DNA from: JACPPO01 sp965262505
Lineage (GTDB): Bacteria; Acidobacteriota; Vicinamibacteria; Vicinamibacterales; UBA2999
Length of the DNA stretch: 36,204 nucleotides
Direction of reading: 5' to 3'
NCBI GenBank assembly: GCA_965262505.1
Contig: CBDHFM010000013.1
Coordinates: 1 to 36,204, forward strand
The position numbers and the translations under genes are program-made. Shown here piece after piece: positions 23,704 through 33,228 of the stretch. How positions within the stretch are numbered: the stretch's first letter is position 1; every line of letters begins with the position of its first letter. The notes beneath the pieces are model-generated. The model saw only the letters and a program-made list of their open reading frames with translations. It made no database searches and had not been told where the DNA came from.

Positions 23704-23818
23704 CTATTTTCGGTATTACGGCTACTCGAACGCCACGCGGTCATGAAAAGCGCGTTAGGCCTGGACATACATCTGTCGAAGAGTCGCTGAGCGGTACACG
23801 TACTTCGCGCACGGGACA

Positions 23819-26800
23819 CTAGAACTGCAACGTGCCGAGCAGCAGGAGCGCGTGGGTCCGCGCGGCGGCAAGGTATTGTCGGCGTTCCGCCTCCAGGCTC
23901 ACGGTTGCCGACTGGCCCACCGCGAGGCGCCCTCCGAGGCGGTAGCCTCGCGCAGCCTCGCCGACCAGGCTCAGCCCACCATACGGCGTGAGCACGCTCC
24001 GGTCTCGCAAGGCCCCGAAGCCGTATCCGAACTCCGCATCGAGACGCGCGCCCGGCGCGCTATGCAGGTGCGGGTCGGTCGCTCCGCGCTCCCACAGCTG
24101 CTGTACGCCGCTCGCACTCTCGCCCCAGGTCGGCATCAGACTCACCGACAGCCCGCGGCCGCCGGCCTTGGGCGCGAAGCGGACCAGCCCGCCGACACCC
24201 CATTCGCGCAGCGTGCCCCTGTGGATCAAGAGCCCGCGGCCGTGGCCCTCGACGGTCAGGCCTGCCGCGGGATTCCGGCGCCGGAGTCCGCCCCCCAGCT
24301 CCAGGCCGGCTCCGCTTTCCCCGTCGCCGCCGTCATGGCGCAGGCCCACCTCGCCCCACGGGATCAGCGACGCGCCGGAGGATAAGGTGTGTTGGTAGCT
24401 GACCTCGGCGCCCATCCGCAACCGCTGCATGTCCACCGGCGCCGCGTCGAAGGCCGTACTGGCGCGCGCGACGTGCATCTGCGCCAGCGCCCACTCCCCC
24501 TTGAGCCGCACCGTCGTCGCCCCGCGGGTAAGCAGCCGGCCGCTCACACCCACCACACCCGAGTCCAGCGTCGCGGGGCTCGTGAGGACGTTCCCGGCCG
24601 CCGCATCCACGACCCGCAGGTCCCCCCAGGCATGACCGACCGTTCCCCACACGTCCAGGTCGGGCAACACCGACCAGGCGAGGTAGGGATGAATGCTGAC
24701 CAGCCCCAATGCGTATGTGCCGCGACCGGCGTCCAGGTTCCGGCCGCCGCCCCGATAGTCAAACGAGCCCCTCGACCGGGAAAAGGACACTCCGGCACGA
24801 AGGCCGGGGCCGATCCGCGCGTCCGCTCCCGCGTGCCAACTCGACACGGCGCCGTCCCAGGTAATCCCGCCGCCCCGGCCGCCGCCCCCCAGGTTCTGGT
24901 AGTCGGGGCACCACCACGCCGCGAAACGCCCCTCGCCGTCTTCTTCCTCCTGCGATTGCATCAGGAACAGCGAGTCGTCGAACGCTTGCACCAGCGTCGG
25001 CGACTGGACCCCAGGTGCCGCCCACTGGCCGGAGCGAGCCTCTGGTGAGAGCGCAAGGTGGGCGGATAGTTCCGTCGACGTGCCCCGGGGGACGGACCCA
25101 GAGAGCATCTGATCGATGCGGCACCTGACCGCGCTGAACGCCAGCGCCCGGCCAACCTCCGGCAGGACGACATCGTTGACCACCTCGATACGTCGCTGCG
25201 CGTCGTCGGTGATCGTTCCCGTGGCTGTCCCGTCCGCGACCGTTGCTCCCGCCGGATCGCTTAGCTGCACCGTGAACCCTTCGGTCTCTTCCGCCGTGGC
25301 GTCTTCGAGGGTCGGCACCGCGAGGGTCGTGCGCGTCTCGCCCGCGTCGAAGCGCAGCGTCCCCGACGTCGACGTGTAGTCAACCCCCGCCACGGCCGTC
25401 CCGTCCAGCGTCTCGTAGGCGACCGTTACCGCCGCGCCGCTCGCGGCGCTCAACCGCACGACGAACGCCGCCGACTCGCCTTCGCGCACCGCCGGCGCAT
25501 CGTCAATCGACAGCCCCGGTGGCTCATCGTCGTCGGTGATCGTTCCCGTGGCTGTCCCGTCCGCGACCGTCGCTCCCGCCGGATCGCTTAGCTGCACCGT
25601 GAACCCTTCGGTCTCTTCCGCCGTGGCGTCTTCGAGGGTCGGCACCGCGAGGGTCGTGCGCGTCTCGCCCGCGTCGAAGCGCAGCGTCCCCGACGTCGAC
25701 GTGTAGTCAACCCCCGCCACGGCCGTCCCGTCCAGCGTCTCGTAGGCGACCGTTACCGCCGCGCCGCTCGCGGCGCTCAACCGCACGACGAACGCCGCCG
25801 ACTCGCCTTCGCGCACCGCCGGCGCATCGTCAATCGACAGCCCCGGTGGCTCATCGTCGTCGGTGATCGTTCCCGTGGCTGTCCCGTCCGCGACCGTCGC
25901 TCCCGCCGGATCGCTTAGCTGCACCGTGAACCCTTCGGTCTCTTCCGCCGTGGCGTCTTCGAGGGTCGGCACCGCGAGGGTCGTGCGCGTCTCGCCCGCG
26001 TCGAAGCGCAGCGTCCCCGACGTCGACGTGTAGTCAACCCCCGCCACGGCCGTCCCGTCCAGCGTCTCGTAGGCGACCGTTACCGCCACGCCGCTCGCGG
26101 CGCTCAACCGCACGACGAACGCCGCCGACTCGCCTTCGCGCACCGCCGGCGCATCGTCAATCGACAGCCCCGGTGGCTCATCGTCGTCGGTGATCGTTCC
26201 CGTGGCTGTCCCGTCCGCGACCGTCGCTCCCGCCGGATCGCTTAGCTGCACCGTGAACCCTTCGGTCTCTTCCGCCGTGGCGTCTTCGAGGGTCGGCACC
26301 GCGAGGGTCGTGCGCGTCTCGCCCGCGTCGAAGCGCAGCGTCCCCGACGTCGACGTGTAGTCAACCCCCGCCACGGCCGTCCCGTCCAGCGTCTCGTAGG
26401 CGACCGTTACCAACTTGTCACTCGACGCACTCAGCCGCACGACGAACGCCGCCGATTCGCCTTCGCGCACCGCCGGCGCATCGTCAATCGACAGCCCCGG
26501 TGGCTCATCGTCGTCGGTGATCGTTCCCGTGGCTGTCCCGTCCGCGACCGTCGCTCCCGCCGGATCGCTTAGCTGCACCGTGAACCCTTCGGTCTCTTCC
26601 GCCGTGGCGTCTTCGAGGGTCGGCACCGCGAGGGTCGTGCGCGTCTCGCCCGCGTCGAAGCGCAGCGTCCCCGACGTCGACGTGTAGTCAACCCCCGCCA
26701 CGGCCGTCCCGTCCAGCGTCTCGTAGGCGACCGTTACCGCCGCGCCGCTCGCGGCGCTCAACCGCACGACGAACGCCGCCGACTCGCCTTCGCGCACCGC

Positions 26801-27847
26801 CGGCGCATCGTCAATCGACAGCCCCGGTGGCTCATCGTCGTCGGTGATCGTTCCCGTGGCTGTCCCGTCCGCGACCGTCGCTCCCGCCGGATCGCTTAGC
26901 TGCACCGTGAACCCTTCGGTCTCTTCCGCCGTGGCGTCTTCGAGGGTCGGCACCGCGAGGGTCGTGCGCGTCTCGCCCGCGTCGAAGCGCAGCGTCCCCG
27001 ACGTCGACGTGTAGTCAACCCCCGCCACGGCCGTCCCGTCCAGCGTCTCGTAGGCGACCGTTACCAACTTGTCACTCGACGCACTCAGCCGCACGACGAA
27101 CGCCGCCGATTCGCCTTCGCGCACCGCCGACGCATCGTCAATCGACAGCCCCGGTGGCTCATCGTCGTCGCCGCCGTCACCACCACCACCACCGTCACCA
27201 CCACCGTCACCACCACCACCGTCACCACCACCACCGCCGCCGTCACCACCACCACCACCGCCGCCGTCGATGATCCGTACCGTTACCGGAGCAATGCCGT
27301 GCAAGGAAGTCGGGCAATTGGTCTGTTCGTCCCATACCTCGTGGGTGATGTCGACGTTGACGGGCTCGTCGTCCGTGGCATATATCGTGACGCTGCGCCA
27401 CCGCGTCGGCCCGCTGCCATCCTTGTCGATCTGCCAGCCGACCGACGGCACCCAACGAATGCCCTTCTTCGCGATCACGCCGTCGATGTAGACGACTCCG
27501 TCGACGTGCACCCGGACCCACCAGCCGTTGGCCTCCGGCTGTTGGCTGAGCCTCAGGTAGTACGTGACCGATTCACCTTCCCCGCTGGGCAGATCCAGGT
27601 CCAGGCTGCCCACCACTTTCGCTTTGGTCGGGTCCATCGACATCGGGTCCATCGACAACTGCACTGTCCCGGTCCAGTCGTTGATCGGTGGATCGAGGGC
27701 TTGGGCGTGGAGTGACGTGAGGGTCGTGTGCGACACCAACGCAAGAGCGATGATGGTGGAGATGACGAGATGCCGCAGACGGGATGGAGCGCCGGTCTCG
27801 TAGGGGGCGAGCACGGGACCATTTTGGCAGATCGGCGCGCGGTCCAT
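23819..27847 (-). CDS. Giant Calx-beta repeat adhesin with autotransporter-type barrel
   Basis: 1342 residues from ATG 27847. Layout: leader with membrane segment ~21-49 (RHLVISTIIALALVSHTTLT, then SLHAQA); N-terminal beta domain ~53-193; Gly/Asp linker ~194-228 (runs of G broken by D); six Calx-beta repeats of 109 residues ~229-881, each with PGLSIDDAPAVREGESAAFV, VAYETLDGTAVAGVDYTSTS and ETEGFTVQLSDPAGATVADG; then a C-terminal barrel ~943-1342 ending LLLLGTLQF, with the terminal Phe of outer-membrane proteins. It is probably surface-displayed, with Ca2+ binding in the acidic DDDEPP linkers. The 327-bp units are almost identical in DNA. The start is uncertain: the ATG lies inside a CRISPR-like repeat and lacks a ribosome site; GTG 27814 is an alternative. 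The frame is open upstream to 28138. Confidence 0.85.
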   Translation of the reverse strand: MDRAPICQNGPVLAPYETGAPSRLRHLVISTIIALALVSHTTLTSLHAQALDPPINDWTGTVQLSMDPMSMDPTKAKVVGSLDLDLPSGEGESVTYYLRLSQQPEANGWWVRVHVDGVVYIDGVIAKKGIRWVPSVGWQIDKDGSGPTRWRSVTIYATDDEPVNVDITHEVWDEQTNCPTSLHGIAPVTVRIIDGGGGGGGDGGGGGGDGGGGDGGGDGGGGGDGGDDDEPPGLSIDDASAVREGESAAFVVRLSASSDKLVTVAYETLDGTAVAGVDYTSTSGTLRFDAGETRTTLAVPTLEDATAEETEGFTVQLSDPAGATVADGTATGTITDDDEPPGLSIDDAPAVREGESAAFVVRLSAASGAAVTVAYETLDGTAVAGVDYTSTSGTLRFDAGETRTTLAVPTLEDATAEETEGFTVQLSDPAGATVADGTATGTITDDDEPPGLSIDDAPAVREGESAAFVVRLSASSDKLVTVAYETLDGTAVAGVDYTSTSGTLRFDAGETRTTLAVPTLEDATAEETEGFTVQLSDPAGATVADGTATGTITDDDEPPGLSIDDAPAVREGESAAFVVRLSAASGVAVTVAYETLDGTAVAGVDYTSTSGTLRFDAGETRTTLAVPTLEDATAEETEGFTVQLSDPAGATVADGTATGTITDDDEPPGLSIDDAPAVREGESAAFVVRLSAASGAAVTVAYETLDGTAVAGVDYTSTSGTLRFDAGETRTTLAVPTLEDATAEETEGFTVQLSDPAGATVADGTATGTITDDDEPPGLSIDDAPAVREGESAAFVVRLSAASGAAVTVAYETLDGTAVAGVDYTSTSGTLRFDAGETRTTLAVPTLEDATAEETEGFTVQLSDPAGATVADGTATGTITDDAQRRIEVVNDVVLPEVGRALAFSAVRCRIDQMLSGSVPRGTSTELSAHLALSPEARSGQWAAPGVQSPTLVQAFDDSLFLMQSQEEEDGEGRFAAWWCPDYQNLGGGGRGGGITWDGAVSSWHAGADARIGPGLRAGVSFSRSRGSFDYRGGGRNLDAGRGTYALGLVSIHPYLAWSVLPDLDVWGTVGHAWGDLRVVDAAAGNVLTSPATLDSGVVGVSGRLLTRGATTVRLKGEWALAQMHVARASTAFDAAPVDMQRLRMGAEVSYQHTLSSGASLIPWGEVGLRHDGGDGESGAGLELGGGLRRRNPAAGLTVEGHGRGLLIHRGTLREWGVGGLVRFAPKAGGRGLSVSLMPTWGESASGVQQLWERGATDPHLHSAPGARLDAEFGYGFGALRDRSVLTPYGGLSLVGEAARGYRLGGRLAVGQSATVSLEAERRQYLAAARTHALLLLGTLQF
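25205..27169 (-). repeat. Six tandem 327-bp repeats encoding Calx-beta domains
   Basis: The spacing of identical words is exactly 327 bp (109 codons). Units differ mainly in one four-to-five-residue window: SASSDKLV (units 1 and 3), SAASGAAV (2, 5 and 6), SAASGVAV (4). Such identity favours expansion and contraction by recombination and makes misassembly easy. The first pass (3654-5616) also has six units. Confidence 0.9.
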
Positions 27848-27929
27848 CCCCGCGCGTGCGGGGGAAACGTGACGACCCGAAACGATCCATGTCGTAACCC
27901 CAGTCCATCCCCTCGCGGGCCAGGCCGAC
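27840..27929 (-). CRISPR. Two-repeat type I-E-like CRISPR remnant over the adhesin start
   Basis: The 29-bp repeat 27840-27868 reads, on the minus strand, GTTTCCCCCGCACG then CGCGGGGATGGACCG, matching the type I-E form G-T-n-TTCCCCGC-n-GCGGGGATGAACCG including its inner palindrome. A 32-bp spacer (27869-27900) follows, then a second 29-bp repeat (27901-27929) agreeing at about 21 of 29 positions, with CAGTCCATCCCC well kept and one end degenerate. 29 + 32 = 61 bp is the exact type I-E period. No further repeats lie one period either side, and no cas genes are in the window. The repeat supplies the likely adhesin ATG. Confidence 0.55.
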
Positions 27930-28088
27930 GGTTGGCGGTCAGGGAAGCGTCGAACGCACCGGACTGCGACCAGCGCCATGGTCCGCGTTGCGCCCAGTCG
28001 GCCGTGGTGCGGCGTCACCGAGCGCGACCAGGAAGTGCAAAACCGGCGTGCACGGAGAAGTAGCCGCGTCTGGCGGCTGCTGTGAGCA

Positions 28089-29444
28089 CTACAACTCGAT
28101 GTCACGGCTGCGCATTCTGTTTTGGATACGGCTCTCAATGAGACCCTCCACGCGGTCCGGCCGGTCCCCGTCCTTCCGCTTCTGCGCAGCCTCGGGGTGG
28201 ATCATCGAATAAGTGTTTCCAACTCGCTCGTAACACTGTTGGAGGCGTCGATCATTTTGTTGACGTTCTTCAACAGCCCTTCGTATTCGGTGGTCAAGGT
28301 CGTGACATGTGCGCCCATTTGTTGTTGTTGCTCCACGAGCGTACTCGCCCACTCGGTGTGCGCTTTCCGCTCTTGTGCGGATTGATCGGCTAACCGCCGC
28401 ACGTGCGCTCCCAAGCTCGCGACCTGATCGCCAAGCCGCGTCTGCTCCCGTGCGTACTGCTCGGCCCACTGCCGCACCTGCTTGCCCAAGCTCTCGACCT
28501 GCGCGGACAGCTCTTTCTGCTCCTGCGCGTATTGCTCGGCCAGCTTGCTGTACTCGTGCGTCAACCGCTCTTCGAACTCGGTCATAGGTCTCCTGCAGCC
28601 GCGCCCCGACCGCGGCGATCTCCTGCTCCAACCGCTCCACTTGCCGACGGTCGGCGTCCCGCTCGGCCCGGGCGGTGGCGGTCCGCTGCTCAACGGCCTC
28701 CGCCTGGGCGACCGTCGCCGACGCCCTGCCACGGTCCTTCAGATACTGCCCAGGGCCGCGGTGGACGTTCGGCTCCCGGCTCAGCTCGGCCGCCCGCTCA
28801 AGGTCGCCCTCGCGGTGGGCCGCGTCGCGCCGATCGGGCAGGCTGCGGCCGTCGATCCGTTCCTCACGGCCCGCCTGCTCCAGCGCCCGATTCGCCGTCT
28901 GCTCCCACGCCTGGCGGGTCGTGTCCAGCCAATCCCCGGCCTTGGCCGCCCGGCTCTTGCGCGCCCCGCCACGCTCCGGGGCCGTGGGGTTGTGCCGCTT
29001 GAACCATTGCTCCTCGCTGCGCGCGATCCCGTCATTGCCGCGCTCCGAGAACATCAGGTGCGCGTGGGGGTTGTCCTCCTTGTCGGGGGTCTCTGCCGCG
29101 CCCTTGTGGAGGGCGAGCGTATAGGGCAGCCGCTCCCCGCCGCATACCCGCTCGGCGAACGCGCCGGCGAGCTCCCGCCGCCCGCCCGCGTCCAGTTCGC
29201 GCGGTAGGGCGAACTGGATCTCGCTGTAGAGCCGCCCGTTGGCGCGCTCATGCGCGTCCGCCGCCTGCCAGTAGGCGTGCGGGTCGTCCTGCGCCCACGC
29301 GGGCATGTGGCCGTGTTCCACATGCTCGCGTTCCTCGCGGTCCGCGGCATAGCGCCCCTCGCGCTCGATGTACTCATTCTTGGCGCAGGCGGACTGCCCA
29401 CTGGCGCGGGAACCGAAACCCACCTTGAGGTGATAGACCGCCAC
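28089..29444 (-). CDS. mobA: MOBQ relaxase, second pass
   Basis: Identical to 6536-7891. Confidence 0.9.
   Translation of the reverse strand: MAVYHLKVGFGSRASGQSACAKNEYIEREGRYAADREEREHVEHGHMPAWAQDDPHAYWQAADAHERANGRLYSEIQFALPRELDAGGRRELAGAFAERVCGGERLPYTLALHKGAAETPDKEDNPHAHLMFSERGNDGIARSEEQWFKRHNPTAPERGGARKSRAAKAGDWLDTTRQAWEQTANRALEQAGREERIDGRSLPDRRDAAHREGDLERAAELSREPNVHRGPGQYLKDRGRASATVAQAEAVEQRTATARAERDADRRQVERLEQEIAAVGARLQETYDRVRRAVDARVQQAGRAIRAGAERAVRAGRELGQAGAAVGRAVRTGADAAWRSGRELGSARAAVSRSIRTRAESAHRVGEYARGATTTNGRTCHDLDHRIRRAVEERQQNDRRLQQCYERVGNTYSMIHPEAAQKRKDGDRPDRVEGLIESRIQNRMRSRDIEL
28202..28585 (-). CDS. Nested coiled-coil protein, second pass
   Basis: Identical to 6649-7032; agreement of the two passes makes a consensus frameshift between mobA and this frame unlikely. 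Confidence 0.55.
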   Translation of the reverse strand: MTEFEERLTHEYSKLAEQYAQEQKELSAQVESLGKQVRQWAEQYAREQTRLGDQVASLGAHVRRLADQSAQERKAHTEWASTLVEQQQQMGAHVTTLTTEYEGLLKNVNKMIDASNSVTSELETLIR

Positions 29445-29475
29445 GCCAGATCACGCTGTTCGTCGTGCTGACGCA

Positions 29476-29519
29476 CGCCGTTTCTCGCAGAGAAACGGGA
29501 ATAGTGCGCCCTCACCTAT
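29476..29519 (+). other. oriT: oriT, second pass
   Basis: Identical to 7923-7966. Confidence 0.88.
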
Positions 29520-29577
29520 CGTTCGGGTTCTTAGTCGGTGCATAGTCGATGCCGTATTTGAATCATAGACGGTGGCG

Positions 29578-30189
29578 ATGATACCGTCTACCGAGATGGA
29601 GCCACAAGACGAACTGCAGCAACTCCTTGAGCGGCAAGCCGCCCTCAAGCAGGAACTCACGGCGAAGAAAACAGCGCTCCAGGAGGCCCAACGCCGCCAG
29701 CGCACCACCCTCACCCGTCAGATCCGCCGCGCCCAGGCCCGCCTCTCCGCCGCCGACCGCAAGCGCCGCACCCGCCGCTTGATCCTCCTGGGCGCCTACC
29801 TCGACCGCCGCATGGACACCGAGGCCGCACTGAAGGCGGACGTCATGGCGAGCCTCAATGAGTCCTTGGAGCGCGACCGGGACCGGGCACTGTTCGGTGA
29901 CGACCTGCGCCCCCCGTCGTCTGATGCGCCGCCCGCCGCCGCCCTGGACCCCGACCCGCAGACACCGCCGATCGAGGGGTGGACGCCCCGCCAGCTCGAG
30001 CCGGGGGTGTGGGGCGCGGTGCTCGACGGCGCGCCGGCGGCCGCCCTCTCCGCGAGCGACCAGCTGCGCGGCACGCCAATCCGCGTCACCGACAGACGGG
30101 GCGACACCTGGACCACGACCGTCCAGGATGTCGTCAGCCGACGCGACACCGAGATCGTGGTCACGACAAGCGGCCGGCCGAGCCGGTGA
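29578..30189 (+). CDS. Mobilization accessory protein, second pass
   Basis: Identical to 8025-8636. Confidence 0.65.
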   Translation: MIPSTEMEPQDELQQLLERQAALKQELTAKKTALQEAQRRQRTTLTRQIRRAQARLSAADRKRRTRRLILLGAYLDRRMDTEAALKADVMASLNESLERDRDRALFGDDLRPPSSDAPPAAALDPDPQTPPIEGWTPRQLEPGVWGAVLDGAPAAALSASDQLRGTPIRVTDRRGDTWTTTVQDVVSRRDTEIVVTTSGRPSR

Positions 30190-30245
30190 GGCCACGGAGG
30201 GAGAGTCTCGACCGCGGCCGACAGGGTGTCCCTGCCGGCCATCAC

Positions 30246-30268
30246 GGCCCGCTGAGCCGCAGCGGGCC
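30246..30268 (+). terminator. Hairpin, second pass
   Basis: Identical to 8693-8715. Confidence 0.4.
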
Positions 30269-30319
30269 GCGTGGGTCACCCATCAGGCCGGAGCGTCAGC
30301 GGAGGGGGCGCGGAGCGCC

Positions 30320-30370
30320 TTGACGCGCCTGGCGCGCGGAGGCTATCCGGGCTCTTTTCGTGGTGGGTGT
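30320..30370 (+). repeat. 51-bp dispersed repeat, copy 1, second pass
   Basis: Identical to 8767-8817. Confidence 0.45.
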
Positions 30371-30462
30371 GACTATCCCAGCACCTGCGTGATGCTGAAA
30401 CACGATCTGACGCCGGTGGCGGGTGACGCGGTCGGTCGACGTGAGGCAGAGTAATCGCATCT

Positions 30463-30585
30463 CCCCGTACGCGAACATCCGTGCGGCCACCTACGTGACT
30501 TCGCCCACTCTCTCAGGCAGCGTCGCCGGAGACTGACATGAGCCGTGCTCGACGACGCGGGCGGCGCGGACGTTCGCGTACGGGG
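30463..30585. mobile_element. Inverted-repeat mini-element, second pass
   Basis: Identical to 8910-9032. Confidence 0.45.
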
Positions 30586-30608
30586 GTTGGTCGTTGTCGT
30601 TCGGCGTT

Positions 30609-31079
30609 CTAGTCCTCGATAAACTCCTGCACCTCGACGTCGAGCCCAGCCCGCAGCGCCGACAGAATCTGGCGGTAATTGTTCTTGTCGAGTTGTGTGT
30701 AGACGAACCCCTGCGGCATCGCCTCGACACCTTTGAACTCCAGCGTGAGCCAGTGCTTCTTGCCTCGGGAGAACAGCAGGAATGGATTGACAAGCAAGCC
30801 GGCCCCGTACCGGCGATGTTGCGACAGTTCGTAGATCACCCCTGTGACGGCGTCGTATGGAATCTCTGCATACAGCTCCCGCTCGGCGCCGTCGTCTTCA
30901 TGGGATAACACGATCGTTCGCGCCACGGGGTCGAGCACCAGGCGCGCGTCGCGCTTTTTCTCGTCCTCGCCAGTCACTTCAAAGAAATCCACCTTGCGCC
31001 ACGTCAGCGGCGCCTGGGCGAGGACGGTTGTTGCGGTAAAGACGCATAGTAATGCCGCCGCGGTCAGTTGTCTTGTCAT
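30609..31079 (-). CDS. Small secreted protein, second pass
   Basis: Identical to 9056-9526. Confidence 0.75.
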   Translation of the reverse strand: MTRQLTAAALLCVFTATTVLAQAPLTWRKVDFFEVTGEDEKKRDARLVLDPVARTIVLSHEDDGAERELYAEIPYDAVTGVIYELSQHRRYGAGLLVNPFLLFSRGKKHWLTLEFKGVEAMPQGFVYTQLDKNNYRQILSALRAGLDVEVQEFIED

Positions 31080-31447
31080 TGGGCCTCTCTCGATCTTCGA
31101 TTGAGCGACATGATCGCTTCCGGGAATGAACCGATCACGTGCCATCTGGACTGGTGGAGCGCAAGCGATCCGGCGGACAGTGGCCGGTCGGCGCGCATCC
31201 TCGGTGGTGAGGGTGATGACTCGGACGCAGGCGGACTCAGTTCTTCACTGACACGTCCACTATACGCCCGACCACGAGCGGCCAGCCGAAATTCGACGCG
31301 CAGGAACGCGCGGCACAGGTGCTGCGCGCTGGCCCTCCAGGTGACTCCTTGGGGCGTATTTCGTGGTGTCGGTGGTTATAGGAGCAACCGACTTTGGCGA
31401 GAATACTTAGGGAATACTGGCTTACTTGGTTCGTTCTAACCACCTCT

Positions 31448-31678
31448 CCCCTTAATTACACGTAGAGTCGGCCGTTTTTTGTCTTGCTTATCCCCCAAAG
31501 GATTAACAGGCCACCGGCCTGTACGTACTTGGAGGTACTACTTGCTCTTAACTACTTGTACGTACTCGGGGTGTTTGTCCGGTCGTTTTGGCATCTAATC
31601 GGGGTGTTTGTCCGGTTTAGTATCGGGGTGTTTGTCCGTGCAAAACTTCCAGGAATCACAGGATTTTGTGGAAAACTC
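31448..31678. other. oriV: oriV with iterons and DnaA box, second pass
   Basis: Identical to 9895-10125; iterons at 31566, 31599 and 31623. Confidence 0.8.
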
Positions 31679-31822
31679 AGCTCGAGGGCGCTGAGCGGCC
31701 CCATGGCGCGCGGTCCTGGGGGGGGATGGCCCGAGGGGGTGCCACGGCCGCGTGTGTGGCCTCCTGGGGGCATCCTCAAGCCCGGATAGCCGTCGCATCC
31801 CGGCACGTCAAGGCACCGCGTG

Positions 31823-32116
31823 CTATGAGAAGAATGCGATTTTGATCAGTAGAGTAAGCACGATCGGTCCGTAGCCGAATTTCAACAGCTTTAGGTCACT
31901 CTTGACGGCTGCGATCTCCCGTTGCAGGTCGTTCTTACCGTCCGCGATCTCCCGTTGCAGGGCTTTGGCCGCGCCCTTGTTGGCCTCGATGGCTTTGGCC
32001 GCGCCCTTGGCCTCGATGGCACCAACGCCAGCGCCGATAAGTTTTTTGGCGAACGCGACGCCTTGTTTTTTTCCGATGATCCTGGCGGCCGCGACGATGA
32101 ATGAGGGAATTCCCAT
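31823..32116 (-). CDS. Small membrane-anchored coiled-coil protein, second pass
   Basis: Identical to 10270-10563. Confidence 0.55.
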   Translation of the reverse strand: MGIPSFIVAAARIIGKKQGVAFAKKLIGAGVGAIEAKGAAKAIEANKGAAKALQREIADGKNDLQREIAAVKSDLKLLKFGYGPIVLTLLIKIAFFS

Positions 32117-32136
32117 GAGCCCACGCTACCTCTGCC

Positions 32137-32223
32137 TCAGAGGGTGTCCACGATGGCCACGGCCTGGCGCTTGTCCATGCCCGCCGCCTGCAACCGTTTG
32201 ACCGCTGCGTGTGTGTCGAGCAT
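32137..32223 (-). CDS. DUF1640-like N-terminal frame, second pass
   Basis: Identical to 10584-10670, including the stop that separates it from the next frame. Confidence 0.4.
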   Translation of the reverse strand: MLDTHAAVKRLQAAGMDKRQAVAIVDTL

Positions 32224-32227
32224 GAGG

Positions 32228-33214
32228 CTATTCCACGAGGCGCAGCTGCGACGGCGCGACGGCTGGCGGCGAGGGTGAGAGCACCAGCGCCCCCTTAACC
32301 GTCTGGTAGTGCAGGTCCGGCCACGCTCGCTTGATCTTCTGCAGTTCGCGCAGACAGTCCTTGCGGAAGTCATCAACAGTGCGCCCATTGTCCGCCTTCT
32401 CCGGGTTCACGCCGAACTGCCGGTAGAGCAGCGGCCACGTGAGCCGCAATGGGCGCTTGAGCACGAACGTGCGATAGGTGAGCCAGAGGTACAGGTCGAG
32501 GCCGAGCGGCGACCGCTTCACTGCTTTGAGGATGTGCAGGTCGAGCGGGATCGGGTTGGTGATGACTTCGTGAAAGAACTTCTCGCCAAGCTCGATCTTG
32601 CTCTCCCATAACGCGGGCTGGTCGGGGTGTTTGGCATCCCACCAGAACTCACCGCTATCCGCGATAGCTGAGTTCACGAACCGCGATCCGTGCGCGTCCT
32701 CGTAAACCAATTCCACATGGGAACGAAAGAGCCGCTGCATCTGGTTCCGAAGCCGCCGCCGCACTGCGCCGCCATCGTCGTAGACACCCACACTCCGCAT
32801 GAAGTCGGCCAGCGAACGCCCAAGGATGAGCTCGCGGTGTTGCGTCCGTACCGCTTCGGTGCAGACCCACGCCAGGAGCAGACGCGGCAGGTTGCCGTAG
32901 GGCAGCTTGTTGTTAACCCCGGCGGTAATGGCGAGCGTGTACGGCCCGTTGCGTCGGATGTATCGAAGCTGCGAGCTGGGATTACGGCGCGGCAGACTGC
33001 ACAGCGCGAGCAGCCGCGCCATAAAGCCAAGATCGGCGTCGGCTTCGCTCGCCTCAACGAGTTGGTCGATCTGGTCGAGACAGGTGAAGTGGTGCAGCGC
33101 CTGGGGCGCGGCTGGCGTCAGGGCGCGACCGTTGGGCAGCTCGACCGCCCCGGCGATATCGTCGAGGGGAACGAATCCGCCGCGCTTGTCGCCGCTATTA
33201 TTTTTTGTGCTCAT
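32228..33214 (-). CDS. repA: Replication initiator RepA, second pass
   Basis: Identical to 10675-11661. Confidence 0.88.
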   Translation of the reverse strand: MSTKNNSGDKRGGFVPLDDIAGAVELPNGRALTPAAPQALHHFTCLDQIDQLVEASEADADLGFMARLLALCSLPRRNPSSQLRYIRRNGPYTLAITAGVNNKLPYGNLPRLLLAWVCTEAVRTQHRELILGRSLADFMRSVGVYDDGGAVRRRLRNQMQRLFRSHVELVYEDAHGSRFVNSAIADSGEFWWDAKHPDQPALWESKIELGEKFFHEVITNPIPLDLHILKAVKRSPLGLDLYLWLTYRTFVLKRPLRLTWPLLYRQFGVNPEKADNGRTVDDFRKDCLRELQKIKRAWPDLHYQTVKGALVLSPSPPAVAPSQLRLVE

Positions 33215-33228
33215 CGACACACATCGTG

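Noticed and set aside
27573..27908. Frame with FPRTRGDGP as a real protein
   Set aside because: That peptide is the usual spurious translation of type I-E CRISPR repeats.
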